A DNA stretch of 34,069 nucleotides from Verrucomicrobiota bacterium (GTDB lineage: Bacteria; Verrucomicrobiota; Verrucomicrobiia; Chthoniobacterales; SZAS-18): assembly GCA_018240025.1 (NCBI GenBank), contig JAFEGM010000105.1, forward strand, positions 1 through 34,069, given 5' to 3'. Position numbers and translations under genes: made by a program. Of the stretch, positions 1 through 7,810 are shown piece by piece (the first letter of the stretch is position 1; every line of letters begins with the position of its first letter). Below the pieces are notes generated by a model that worked only from the letters and a program-made list of their open reading frames with translations, made no database searches and had not been told where the DNA came from.

Positions 1-2594
1 TCCTCGGCCTTCTTGGCCTCGGCGGCGTTGCCGGCTTTGCGGTGGGCCTCGATGACCAGGGCCAGCGCGCGCGGGGTCAGGTCGGGATCGTCGTAGAGCA
101 CCGCCACGCTCTTGAAGGCCTTGGCGGCTTCCGCCGCGTCGCCCTTCGCCAGGGCGATCTGCCCAAGCAGCAGGCGGCCTTCCGCGTTCAGCTTGCCTTC
201 GGCCTGCAGGGCCATGGCGGCGTCGGCATTCTTCTGCGCTTCGACAAAGTTCTTCTCCCCGACCAGCGACTCTCCGAGCGCCAGCAGGCCTTGGGCGCGG
301 GCGGCCGCGCGTTCGGGCTTGGTGGCCAGGTATTTCTCGGCCGCACCGCGAGCGCCTGGGAAATCCTTTCGATTCAACCGGCACCGCGCCACCAGCAGCC
401 AGGCGTCGGCATTGCTGTTGCTGGGGCTCTCGGCGGCCGCGGTCAGAAAGGGGTCGGCCCGGTCGTAGGCGCGCGTCTCGAAGAGATACGACCCCACGTA
501 ATTCAGCACCTGCGCCGGGACCGCGGGCTGGAGCTTGGCGGCGAGGTACTCGCGCACCTCCTTCTCCAGCGGTTCCTTCTCCTCGGCGTTGAAGTAGCTC
601 AGGATGAGCAGCAGCCAGGCGCGGTTCTTGTACTCGTCGTCCTTGCGCGCGGCCTGCAGTGCGGGCACGGCATCCTTGTAATTCTTGGCTTCGAAGGACG
701 AGCGGCCGATCCAGTAGTTCGCCAGACCCGAGGATTCCGTGTTCGGAAAATCCTTCAGCAGCACCTTGAACGTCTCCACCATCCCCTTGGTGTCTTCCGT
801 CTGCCCCTGCAGCAGCGCCTTTTGCCGCAGCGCCAACTCGCGTTCCTTGGCCCGCGGGAAATCGGCCAGCAGGGCGCTGAAATCCTGCAGCGCGGCGCTG
901 AAGTTGCGCATCTGCTGGTAGGCCAGGCCGCGCTGCGCCAGCGCCTTGGCGGCGAGCGAACTCTCCGGGTAGGCGCGCAGGAAGCGGGAGAACGCCTCGA
1001 TGACGCCGGCGGGCTGCTTCAGCTGCGCGTAGCAATAGCCGATGCGGTAGGCGGCCTCGGCGCGGTACTTCGGCTCGATGTTAGCCGACTCGGTCACCGT
1101 CGCGTAGGCGGCCGCGGCCTCCAGGTACTTTTCCTTTCGGAACAGTACTTCCGCTTTGATCAGTTTCACCTTGTCCGCCTTCTCCTGCTCTGGATTGGTG
1201 GCCAGGTAGGCATCGGCCGCCTTTTCCAGCCGCGAGTCGTTGGCGGCATAGAGCGTGACCACCCGCTGATACGCCACCTCGCCGGCCTGCGGCGAGCGGG
1301 GGAACTCCTTCAACAGCTGATCGTAGAGCGCCAGCGCCTGAGCCGTGTCGTTGAGCTGCCGCTGCGAATTGGCGGCCAGCAGCAGAGCCTCGGCCCGGGC
1401 TTCGCCGGTCAGCTGCGCGTTGTTGGCCGCGTAGTTGTCGAGCAACTCCTTGAATTTCCCGGCGCGGTAAAGAATGCGCAGGATGCCGACCCGCGCGTCC
1501 GCCCGCTGGGTCGGCGTGGCCTCGGCGCTGGGCCAGTCGATGACCATCTGCAGATTGCGCGTGGCGGCATCGATCAGACCCAGGTCCGCCGCCAGCAGAC
1601 CGGCTTTGAGATGCGACTCGAGGCGTAGGCTCTCCTTGGAAGCATCGCGCGCCAACGCCTCGAACTGCCGGAGCGACTCGTTTTTGCGGCCGTCGGAGAA
1701 GGCCAGGCGGGCCAGCGTCACGCGGGCGTAGTCGCGGTACGGATTGTCTCCGGTGATCTCGGCAATGCGCTCGTAGAGCTCGCGCGTTTCCACCCGCCGA
1801 TCCAGGTTTTCCAGGCAGAGCGCGGCGTAGTAGTAGGAGGCCAGCTTTACGTCGTTCGCCTTGGCCAGGGTGGCCGAGCGCTGGAAAAGCGGGACGGCGG
1901 AGCGGTAGTCACGCTGATTGTAGTAGATGACGGCCAGGCGGTAGTGGGCCGGTCCGGCGAATTCGCCGGTCTCGCGCGACTCGATGACCAGATTCCGGTA
2001 GCAGTTCGTGGCCGGCTCGAGGCGATTGGTCAGGCGGTAGCTCTCGCCGAGGCGATAGAGCGCGGCCTGCCGTTCGGTCGCGGAGGGGAACTGGCCCAGG
2101 TACTTCTCGTACTCGACCGCAGCCTGCTGGTACTGCTTTCGCGCATAGAGATTGTTGGCCAGCTCCAGCTGAATCATCTCCGGCGTGGCCGCGGTGCCGG
2201 TGGCCCCGGGGGTCAGGCGGATGGTCGATTCGTCTTCTCCACCTGGAGCGGCCGGCTCGCTCGGACGTTTCAAGTCGGGCGCGACCGGTGTGGGCGAGGG
2301 GCGGCGGGCGCCCGGGGCGGGCGTGGCCGCCGGGCCGCCGAGGGCGCGGCTGAGCGGATCCTCCGGATTCTCGCCGAGCGAGGGATACACCCGCTCCGCC
2401 GGCCGGACCGGGATCTCGTCAGGGTTGGGCGTGGGGGTGACCCGCGGAGCCACCCGCTGGGCGCGGCGCACCGTCGGTTCGGGGGTCGCCTCCGGCACCG
2501 GCGTCGGGCGCCGATTCCAGGGCATCTGCGCCTGGACTTCGGGCGCGGCGGCCAGCAGCGCGAGGAGACAGGAAAATCGGGGGGCAAACTTCAT
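1..2594 (-). CDS. Secreted tetratricopeptide-repeat protein of an ExbB/ExbD cluster (3' end beyond window)
   Basis: The frame is open from an ATG at 2594 to the window edge, giving about 864 residues without a stop. The ATG overlaps the exbD stop as ATGA, so the two are probably translationally coupled. The N-terminus (MKFAPRFSCLLALLAAAPEV, then QAQ) is a signal peptide with likely cleavage after VQA. Residues 25-140 are Pro/Thr/Ala/Arg-rich and probably disordered. From about residue 145 on there are helical TPR-like units, for example ELANNLYARKQYQQAAVEYE, ALYDQLLKEFPRSPQAGEVA and AYRIGYCYAQLKQPAGVIEA. TPR repeats bind other proteins. Position behind exbB-exbD suggests a periplasmic partner of that energy-transducing complex, comparable to YbgF/CpoB next to TolQRA; this role is inferred. 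The gene is easily missed because it runs off the window, and a long antisense frame covers it. Confidence 0.88.
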   Translation of the reverse strand, partial: MKFAPRFSCLLALLAAAPEVQAQMPWNRRPTPVPEATPEPTVRRAQRVAPRVTPTPNPDEIPVRPAERVYPSLGENPEDPLSRALGGPAATPAPGARRPSPTPVAPDLKRPSEPAAPGGEDESTIRLTPGATGTAATPEMIQLELANNLYARKQYQQAAVEYEKYLGQFPSATERQAALYRLGESYRLTNRLEPATNCYRNLVIESRETGEFAGPAHYRLAVIYYNQRDYRSAVPLFQRSATLAKANDVKLASYYYAALCLENLDRRVETRELYERIAEITGDNPYRDYARVTLARLAFSDGRKNESLRQFEALARDASKESLRLESHLKAGLLAADLGLIDAATRNLQMVIDWPSAEATPTQRADARVGILRILYRAGKFKELLDNYAANNAQLTGEARAEALLLAANSQRQLNDTAQALALYDQLLKEFPRSPQAGEVAYQRVVTLYAANDSRLEKAADAYLATNPEQEKADKVKLIKAEVLFRKEKYLEAAAAYATVTESANIEPKYRAEAAYRIGYCYAQLKQPAGVIEAFSRFLRAYPESSLAAKALAQRGLAYQQMRNFSAALQDFSALLADFPRAKERELALRQKALLQGQTEDTKGMVETFKVLLKDFPNTESSGLANYWIGRSSFEAKNYKDAVPALQAARKDDEYKNRAWLLLILSYFNAEEKEPLEKEVREYLAAKLQPAVPAQVLNYVGSYLFETRAYDRADPFLTAAAESPSNSNADAWLLVARCRLNRKDFPGARGAAEKYLATKPERAAARAQGLLALGESLVGEKNFVEAQKNADAAMALQAEGKLNAEGRLLLGQIALAKGDAAEAAKAFKSVAVLYDDPDLTPRALALVIEAHRKAGNAAEAKKAE

Positions 2595-3013
2595 GGGGCG
2601 GGCTTGGCGGTGGCGAAGGCGACGTTCCAGATGTTCGCGCTTCGGCACACGTCGAGGACTTCGACGATGTAGCGGTAGTTCACCGTCTCGTCACCCCGGA
2701 GAATGACGGCTTGATCGGGGTAGATTTGGGAGATCTGCAGCAGCTTCGCCCGCAGCTGGTCGGACGTCAGCGTCTGGCGATTGAGCACGATGGCGCCATC
2801 TGACTTCACGTTGATGATCAATTCCTGCAGGTTGCGCCGAACCTCCTTGCCTTCCTTGGCCTGCGGCACCTTCACGTCGAGCGCCATTTCTTCGCGGGCG
2901 AAGTTGTAGGTGACGATGAAGAAGATGAGCAGACAGCAGAAGATGTCGACCATCGGGGTGATCTGAAACCCCGGGGGTGCGGCAGCGGAATCGTGAGCGG
3001 CTCGGAAGCGCAT
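2591..3013 (-). CDS. exbD: ExbD/TolR family biopolymer transport protein
   Basis: The 140-residue product has the ExbD/TolR plan: a short cytoplasmic N-terminus, one membrane helix (about 17-36) and a periplasmic domain. The helix begins with the family signature ITPMVDIFCCLLIFF, whose Asp23 is the conserved proton-pathway residue. The periplasmic part keeps the typical strand pattern (ELIINVKSDGAIVLN, QAVILRGDETVNYRYIVEVL). Together with ExbB it would form the inner-membrane motor that passes proton-motive force to a TonB-like or Tol-like partner. The start is ATG; the stop overlaps the next gene by 4 bp, and exbB lies 111 bp upstream. No TonB or TolA gene is visible here, so ExbD versus TolR cannot be decided from this window. 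Confidence 0.93.
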   Translation of the reverse strand: MRFRAAHDSAAAPPGFQITPMVDIFCCLLIFFIVTYNFAREEMALDVKVPQAKEGKEVRRNLQELIINVKSDGAIVLNRQTLTSDQLRAKLLQISQIYPDQAVILRGDETVNYRYIVEVLDVCRSANIWNVAFATAKPAP

Positions 3014-3124
3014 GAGTGGGCTCGATCTCCGGATTGGAATGGTTCGGTGACGTAGGGGAAAACAGCAGGAAATCGGCCGGCCAGGTCGGGCTTACCACCA
3101 CCGCCGCTCCATCCCCGGCGTGGC

Positions 3125-3949
3125 TCAGAATTCTTCCATCAGGACTTCGCGACGGGCCGGGTTGCGCCCGCCGCCGCTGCTGGACTGACCGTGGGCAATG
3201 CTGAACTGGGCGAAGAACTGCGTCGTCACCGCCTCCAGTTCGGCCGTGAGCCGGCCGGCCTTGGTCCGGAAATAAGCGTAGGCACTGAAGGCCATGATGC
3301 CGACCAGCAGGCCTGCGGCCGTGCAAACCAGCGCCTCGGAGACGCCGCTGGCCAGCATCAGCGGCTTGGAAGCCGCGACATCGGCGCCGAGGGCGGAGAA
3401 CGATTTGATCATGCCCGCGACCGTGCCGAGCAGACCGATCATCGGAGCAATGGCCCCGAGGTCGGCCAAATAGCTGACGCGCTGGTTCAGCGCCGCTGCC
3501 TGCCTGGTGCCCTCGGACTCCGCGATCTCGCGGATGGCTTCGAGCGAGGCGCCGGTGTTCTTCGTGCTGAAATCGAGCGTGCGCTGCACTACCCGGGCAA
3601 GCGACTCGCTATGCCGATTCGCATCCGAGAGCAGGCCGAGGAAGTCTCGTTTGCGCAGGCGGGCGTCGATCGTCTGGAGGAAGCCGGAGGTGGCGATCCC
3701 GCCGCGCCGGATGGTGAAGAAGAAAAACAGGATCAGCAGGAGGGTAAAGACCGACATGATGACCAGCGGCCAGAGAAAGACGCCGCCCTTCTCGATCAGG
3801 TCCCAGGCCGTCAGCGTGCGCTGAGCGGCCTCGGCCGCAGTGCCAGGTTGCACCGGGATGACCGGGGACGGTTTCGGGGTCTGCGCCAGAAGCGGCAGGG
3901 CCAGGGCAGCGTGCGCCGCGAGGGCGGCGAGGCCGGAAGAAATTTTCAT
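3125..3949 (-). CDS. exbB: ExbB/TolQ/MotA-family proton channel with N-terminal signal-like segment
   Basis: The 274-residue product carries a MotA/TolQ/ExbB domain. Membrane helices are at about 57-80 (LWPLVIMSVFTLLLILFFFF), 161-186 (LADLGAIAPMIGLLGTVAGM) and 200-228 (ASGVSEALVCTAAGLLVGIM). The GTVxGM loop and the SEAL..TAxGL motif are family hallmarks. The ATG at 3949 is chosen because it opens a signal-like sequence (MKISSGLAALAAHAALALPL, then LAQ) followed by a Pro-rich linker; an upstream TTG at 3988 would only add 13 polar residues. An extra N-terminal hydrophobic segment is absent from E. coli ExbB but occurs in homologues of other phyla. It is first in a likely operon exbB-exbD-TPR, and is divergent from the cyclase gene at 4111 with about 160 bp between the two starts. 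Confidence 0.92.
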   Translation of the reverse strand: MKISSGLAALAAHAALALPLLAQTPKPSPVIPVQPGTAAEAAQRTLTAWDLIEKGGVFLWPLVIMSVFTLLLILFFFFTIRRGGIATSGFLQTIDARLRKRDFLGLLSDANRHSESLARVVQRTLDFSTKNTGASLEAIREIAESEGTRQAAALNQRVSYLADLGAIAPMIGLLGTVAGMIKSFSALGADVAASKPLMLASGVSEALVCTAAGLLVGIMAFSAYAYFRTKAGRLTAELEAVTTQFFAQFSIAHGQSSSGGGRNPARREVLMEEF

Positions 3950-4110
3950 GCGAACGGGCGAAGGTAGCTTCAGGTGTTCCGGGGGCAAGTGGGCGGGAAA
4001 ACGTCAGTGTGTCCCGGTCAGGGACGGGCGAAGATGCTTGGACCGTCCCGGCTCGCGGGCGTTCGGATTGGCTTGCGCGGATCGCTTCTTCCGTCTGCCT
4101 TGGGACCGCC

Positions 4111-5289
4111 ATGCCCTCCGAGCCCTTTCTTCGCGAATGCCGCCTCATGCTGGAGGAGCTGGCCAGCAACTTCTTCCGCCAGCAGTTGGCGCAGCGGACG
4201 CAGCTCGACCCCCGCAGCATCCGGGTGCGACAGGAAGTGCGGCTGGCGCACGAGACGTTTGCCGATCTCCGGCTCGATGCCCCCGGCGAGCCTCCGCTCT
4301 TCGTGGAGGTGAAATACGGCTACCCGCGGGAACGCATCGCCCACCACCTCTCGCGCAAATACTCGACCCCGGTCGCGCCGCGTTCGCGACTCATCGTCAT
4401 CGGCGCGGAGGGCGACGTCCCCGGACTGGCCATCGACCCGTCCTTCGAGATCGAGCACTGGTCGCTGGCTCATTTTTTGCGCCAGGCCGAGGAGGCATAT
4501 GGAGTCACGCTGCACGAGCCCGCCCCGGAAACGATGCACGAATTCCGCTCCATGCTCGACCGCGCCAAGGGCCGGCAGGCCTTCGGCGACGGGTGGGTGG
4601 GCTCTGATTTTCAGTCGATGCTGGTCTGGCAGTTCGGCCATCATCAGCTGCGCCAGCTCCTGCAGGCGGGCGCGGGCGAGGAGGAGGTGCTCGCTCCGGG
4701 GCTCTATCGCAATGTCGTCGCCATGCTGGTCGATCTTTGCTCGTTCAGCGCCTACGTCCGCGACACCCGCGACGACGAGGTCATCCGGCATTGCCTGAGC
4801 GCCTTCTACGCCAAGTCGCGCTACGCCATCCTCAATGCGGGCGGCATGCTGCTGCAGTTCGTGGGCGACGAGGTCATCGGCCTCTTCGGGCTGCGCGGCC
4901 GGGACGAGCGCACCTGCGACGCGGCGCTCGAATGCGCCATCGATCTGCTCGATCTCGGCGATTCCATCTCGAACGAGTGGCAGCGCAACATCGACCGCGT
5001 GCAGGCCGCGCATGGCGTGCATGTCGGCATCGCCACGGGCGATCTGCAGATCCTCGCGCTGCAGCCCTTTTCGCGCGCCCGGCTAGGCGCGGTGAGCGAG
5101 GCCATCAATCTCGGCTCGCGCCTGCTCTCGGCCGCGGGGCCATCGGAGATCGTGGTCAGCAACAGCTTCTTCAAGGGGCTGTCGGTCGAGTCCCAGCGGG
5201 CCTTCGGTCCGACCGAACCCATCGAGGCCAAGAACTTGGGACGCATCAATGCCTGGCGTCGACCCGCGGGTGCGCCGGCCGCGAGCTGA
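4111..5289 (+). CDS. Class III nucleotidyl cyclase-like protein with N-terminal PD-(D/E)XK-like domain
   Basis: The 392-residue protein has two parts. Residues 1-130 follow the alpha-beta-beta-beta-alpha-beta order of PD-(D/E)XK nucleases: helix 8-30, strand with Glu42 (RQEVRLA), strand with Asp52 (FADLRLD), strand with the E-x-K pair Glu66/Lys68 (FVEVKYG), helix 73-84, strand RLIVIGA. Residues 200-375 are a class III cyclase homology domain. Metal-binding aspartates are kept at Asp208 (MLVDLCSFS) and Asp253 (FVGDEVIGLFG), and the transition-state pair at Asn333 and Arg337 (INLGSRL). The base-recognition Lys is replaced by Gln249, and the Asp/Thr seven residues before Asn333 by Gly326. No membrane segment or signal peptide is visible, so it is probably cytosolic. 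The ATG at 4111 is preferred over upstream in-frame starts because earlier residues look non-coding. The cyclase domain is firm; the nuclease-like fold is read from motifs only. Confidence 0.85.
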   Translation: MPSEPFLRECRLMLEELASNFFRQQLAQRTQLDPRSIRVRQEVRLAHETFADLRLDAPGEPPLFVEVKYGYPRERIAHHLSRKYSTPVAPRSRLIVIGAEGDVPGLAIDPSFEIEHWSLAHFLRQAEEAYGVTLHEPAPETMHEFRSMLDRAKGRQAFGDGWVGSDFQSMLVWQFGHHQLRQLLQAGAGEEEVLAPGLYRNVVAMLVDLCSFSAYVRDTRDDEVIRHCLSAFYAKSRYAILNAGGMLLQFVGDEVIGLFGLRGRDERTCDAALECAIDLLDLGDSISNEWQRNIDRVQAAHGVHVGIATGDLQILALQPFSRARLGAVSEAINLGSRLLSAAGPSEIVVSNSFFKGLSVESQRAFGPTEPIEAKNLGRINAWRRPAGAPAAS

Positions 5290-5376
5290 TCGCTGGCCTG
5301 CGCGAGCCCCGGGGGATCGGTCGGAGCGCGATTTCGGTTTTCGAGCCGCCTGCGCTGGCTATCTGTCTCCCTCCTC

Positions 5377-6414
5377 ATGTTGTTCCGACGACTGTTTGCC
5401 GCCGCTAGTCTTTGCTGCCTGCCCCTCGCGCTCCCGGCCGCCGAGGCTTACATCGTAGCCGATGCCACCACCGGCCAGGTGCTCGATGCGCGTGAGCCGC
5501 GGGCCAAGCGCCAGGTGGCGAGCCTGACCAAGGTCGCCAGCGCCATCCTCGTGCTCGACTGGTGCGAGCTGCGCAAGATCAACCTCGGCGAACTGGTGAC
5601 CATTCCGCCGCAGTCGGTGGTGCCCAACATGAATAATCCGATCGGCTGGGCCGCGGGCGACCGGGCCTCGGTGCGCGATCTCCTTTTCTGCTCGCTGCTG
5701 CAGTCCGACAACATCGCGGCCGATGCGCTGGCCTGGCATTTTGGCGCCCAGCTGCCCGGCGATGCGGGTGCCACCGCGCAGCAGCGGTTCGTGCAACAGA
5801 TGAACGCGCTGGCCAAGTCGCTGCGCATGGATCGCACGCTCTTCCTCAATGCCTCGGGCATCGACGCGCAGGAATCGCCCTACTCGACCGCCCAGGACAT
5901 GGCGCGTCTGACCAAGCACGCGCTGAGCAAGGCTGGCTTCCGCTTCTTCGTGGCGCAAAAGGAGCGCCGCATCAGCATCCAGCGGGCGGACCGCGTGCCG
6001 GTGGCGGTGGCCCTGCCCGCCGGGACGCCGGGAGCGCCGACGGCGCCGCGTGGGCCGGTGAACGAGCCCGCCCTTGGCGGGCCCGGCGCGGCGGCTCCGA
6101 CCCCGGTCGCCGCCCCGAGCGAGTATCTCCTGCGCAACACGAACGAGATTCTCGGCAAGGACGAGATCGACGGCGTCAAGACCGGCCAGACCGCCAAAGC
6201 CGGCTCCTGCCTGATCGTCTCCGCCACCAAGCCGCCGCTGACCAAAAAGGTGGGCGACGAAGTGCAGGTCACCCCGCGCAAGCTGATCGTCGTCGTCCTC
6301 GGCTCGCCCGACCGCTTCGGCGAAGCCCGCGCGCTGCTGCAAAAGGGCTGGGCCCTCTACGACCAGTGGACCGCCCAGGGACGCCCGCCGGGAGAGCCGA
6401 AGAACAACCTCTAG
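5377..6414 (+). CDS. Serine-type D-alanyl-D-alanine carboxypeptidase (peptidase S11)
   Basis: The 345-residue protein is a penicillin-binding protein of the DacA/DacD type that trims the terminal D-Ala from peptidoglycan stem peptides in the periplasm. All three active-site motifs are present in order: SLTK (49-52, Ser49 nucleophile), SDN (110-112) and KTG (268-270). The N-terminus MLFRRLFAAASLCCLPLALP is a signal peptide with likely cleavage near AAEA (21-24). An unusual Pro/Ala/Gly-rich insert (about 208-248) sits before the strand carrying KTG; its DNA contains a 7-bp inverted repeat (6066-6082, gcccgcc/ggcgggc). The usual C-terminal beta domain and amphipathic anchor are short or missing, so the protein may be soluble in the periplasm. 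It lies 87 bp after the cyclase gene on the same strand; no terminator is visible between them. Confidence 0.92.
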   Translation: MLFRRLFAAASLCCLPLALPAAEAYIVADATTGQVLDAREPRAKRQVASLTKVASAILVLDWCELRKINLGELVTIPPQSVVPNMNNPIGWAAGDRASVRDLLFCSLLQSDNIAADALAWHFGAQLPGDAGATAQQRFVQQMNALAKSLRMDRTLFLNASGIDAQESPYSTAQDMARLTKHALSKAGFRFFVAQKERRISIQRADRVPVAVALPAGTPGAPTAPRGPVNEPALGGPGAAAPTPVAAPSEYLLRNTNEILGKDEIDGVKTGQTAKAGSCLIVSATKPPLTKKVGDEVQVTPRKLIVVVLGSPDRFGEARALLQKGWALYDQWTAQGRPPGEPKNNL

Positions 6415-6732
6415 GCGAGGAGCGGAGGAGCAGAGGAGCGCGTTACGTAGTCCGCACTCTCCGAGTGCGGCCGCGTCGCTTAGCGCAGCGGCCCGGACGC
6501 GTTTGGATCGTGAAGCGCTCCAGCTTGCTGGAGCCGTCACCGAGGCAGCTTGCTGCCGTCGAAGCGGAGGTGGTGAGTGGAGGAGCAGGCTTGGAGGAGG
6601 GAGTCTGAATGCGGGCTCGCGCTGAGAATGGGGGTGGGAATGAGAGTGAGAATGGGAGTGGGAGTGGGAATGAGAGTGGGAGTGGGAGTCGAATGCGGCT
6701 GCGAGTCCCACGCGTCGCTCAACCCATTCCCC
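6415..6732. repeat. Repeat-filled spacer: ggaggagc units, three hairpins and a G-rich hexanucleotide array
   Basis: This 318-bp gap between convergent genes has no credible reading frame. In order it holds degenerate ggaggagc units (about 6417-6440), a hairpin ccgcactc/gagtgcgg (6452-6470, 8-bp stem, 3-nt loop), a hairpin gctccagc/gctggagc (6517-6534), a hairpin ggcagcttgctgcc (6544-6557), and a G-rich array from about 6625 to 6700 built from gggaat, gggagt and gagagt units. The 20-mer at 6543-6562 recurs exactly at 33111-33130. The hairpins may help end transcription from both sides, but none is followed by a T-tract. Confidence 0.8.
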
Positions 6733-7710
6733 TCACTTCCTCTGCCACCGATCCTCCTTCTCCAACACCCCGCGCGGTCCGGCGCCGTCCAGCCAGGCGC
6801 GAGCCGTTGCGTCTTCCTTCAACCATGCGTCCCAGAACGCGGTGCTGAGCGCGAGGATGGCGCGGTGGTGGTTCGGATTCCGCCGGCCGCTTTCGCCGGG
6901 CAGGGCGCGCTCCGTGAAAGCGGAATGCTCGGCAGCGGCCAGCACCAGTTCGTATTTCCCGCCGGGCGGAAGGGCGGGATAGACGCGCTGCCGGTCGGCC
7001 GCGCTGTGACCGCCGATCAGCGCCTCATCTTTCGTACCGGTCATGAGCAGCCAGGGAATCCGAACGCTACCGAAGGCGCGCTCCACCTCACCGCGTTTGG
7101 GCGGGCTGGGACTCATCGGCAGCGCCGCGCGGATGCGCGGCTCGGTGAAGCTCACCCCGAGCGGAAAGCGTTGTCCGGCCACGGCCTGCGTCGTCACGGC
7201 ACCGAAGGAATGGCCCGCCAGACCCACGCGCCGCAGGTCCAGTCGGCCGGCCAGCGGATGCCCCGCGGCGGCATTCCAGGTCGTCAGCTGATCGAGCACC
7301 GCGGGCACGTCGCGTGCGCGCAGCACGAAGTTCCGCAGTGACGCCGCCTGCACCAGCCGGCCGTAGCGTTCGCCGCGCGGCGCGTCCTGCCAGACCGCAG
7401 CATCGCTGCCGGGATGCTGCAGGAAGACCGCCACGTAGCCGCGCCCGGCCCAGTGCCGTCCGAGGAAGGCCGAGCCCGTGCGAGCCCCGCCCAGTCCGTG
7501 GCTGAAGAGGACGACCGCCGCCGGCGCGGTCGATTTCGGCAGGTAAACGAGCAACGGGATTTCGCGGCTGCGGGCCAGGTCCGACACGGTGAGTTCCACC
7601 TCCGGGCCGCGCCCCGACGTCGGGAGCGGGTCGTAGCCTCCGCCCCGCGCTCCGGGGACGAAGGCCAGGCTGTGCAGACAGGCGAGGAGAACGGCGAGGG
7701 TTGCGCGCAT
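6733..7710 (-). CDS. Secreted alpha/beta hydrolase (dienelactone-hydrolase/chlorophyllase-like)
   Basis: The 325-residue product has an alpha/beta hydrolase core. The oxyanion region is FSHGLGG (69-75), the nucleophile elbow GHSFG places Ser168, the acid is probably Asp228 (GTKDEA) and the base His262 (AAEHSAF). The N-terminus MRATLAVLLACLHSLAFVPG is a signal peptide, so it acts outside the cytoplasm. The family includes esterases, acetylhydrolases and dienelactone hydrolases; the substrate cannot be read from the sequence. The ATG at 7710 is chosen because the hydrophobic leader starts there and a purine-rich TTTAGGAGAA precedes it directly, though closer than usual. The frame stays open upstream to 8667, but that part is antisense to the cyclase gene. 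It is divergent from the gene at 7936. Confidence 0.88.
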   Translation of the reverse strand: MRATLAVLLACLHSLAFVPGARGGGYDPLPTSGRGPEVELTVSDLARSREIPLLVYLPKSTAPAAVVLFSHGLGGARTGSAFLGRHWAGRGYVAVFLQHPGSDAAVWQDAPRGERYGRLVQAASLRNFVLRARDVPAVLDQLTTWNAAAGHPLAGRLDLRRVGLAGHSFGAVTTQAVAGQRFPLGVSFTEPRIRAALPMSPSPPKRGEVERAFGSVRIPWLLMTGTKDEALIGGHSAADRQRVYPALPPGGKYELVLAAAEHSAFTERALPGESGRRNPNHHRAILALSTAFWDAWLKEDATARAWLDGAGPRGVLEKEDRWQRK

Positions 7711-7810
7711 TTCTCCTAAAACGCAGGTGGGCAGCCAGAGGTTGCAGAAATTTGCTCCGGAGCCGCTCCGTCGAAGGAGCAGGAACTCGCCACCACCTCG
7801 ACTTCCGCCT

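Noticed and set aside
42..1628. 528-codon plus-strand frame opposite the TPR gene
   Set aside because: Low-complexity Gly/Arg/Leu/Gln composition without domains; the opposite strand encodes clear TPR repeats. GC-rich codon bias leaves antisense frames open.
4011..4025. Inverted repeat gtccc/gggac as an operator between exbB and the cyclase gene
   Set aside because: The 5-bp arms are too short to distinguish from chance in GC-rich sequence.
4111..5289. A complete Pycsar anti-phage operon
   Set aside because: Only the cyclase-like protein is present; no TIR, transmembrane or other cyclic-nucleotide effector gene is adjacent.
6452..6557. Tandem hairpins as intrinsic terminators or a CRISPR array
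   Set aside because: No T-tract follows any stem, and repeats differ in sequence without regular spacers.
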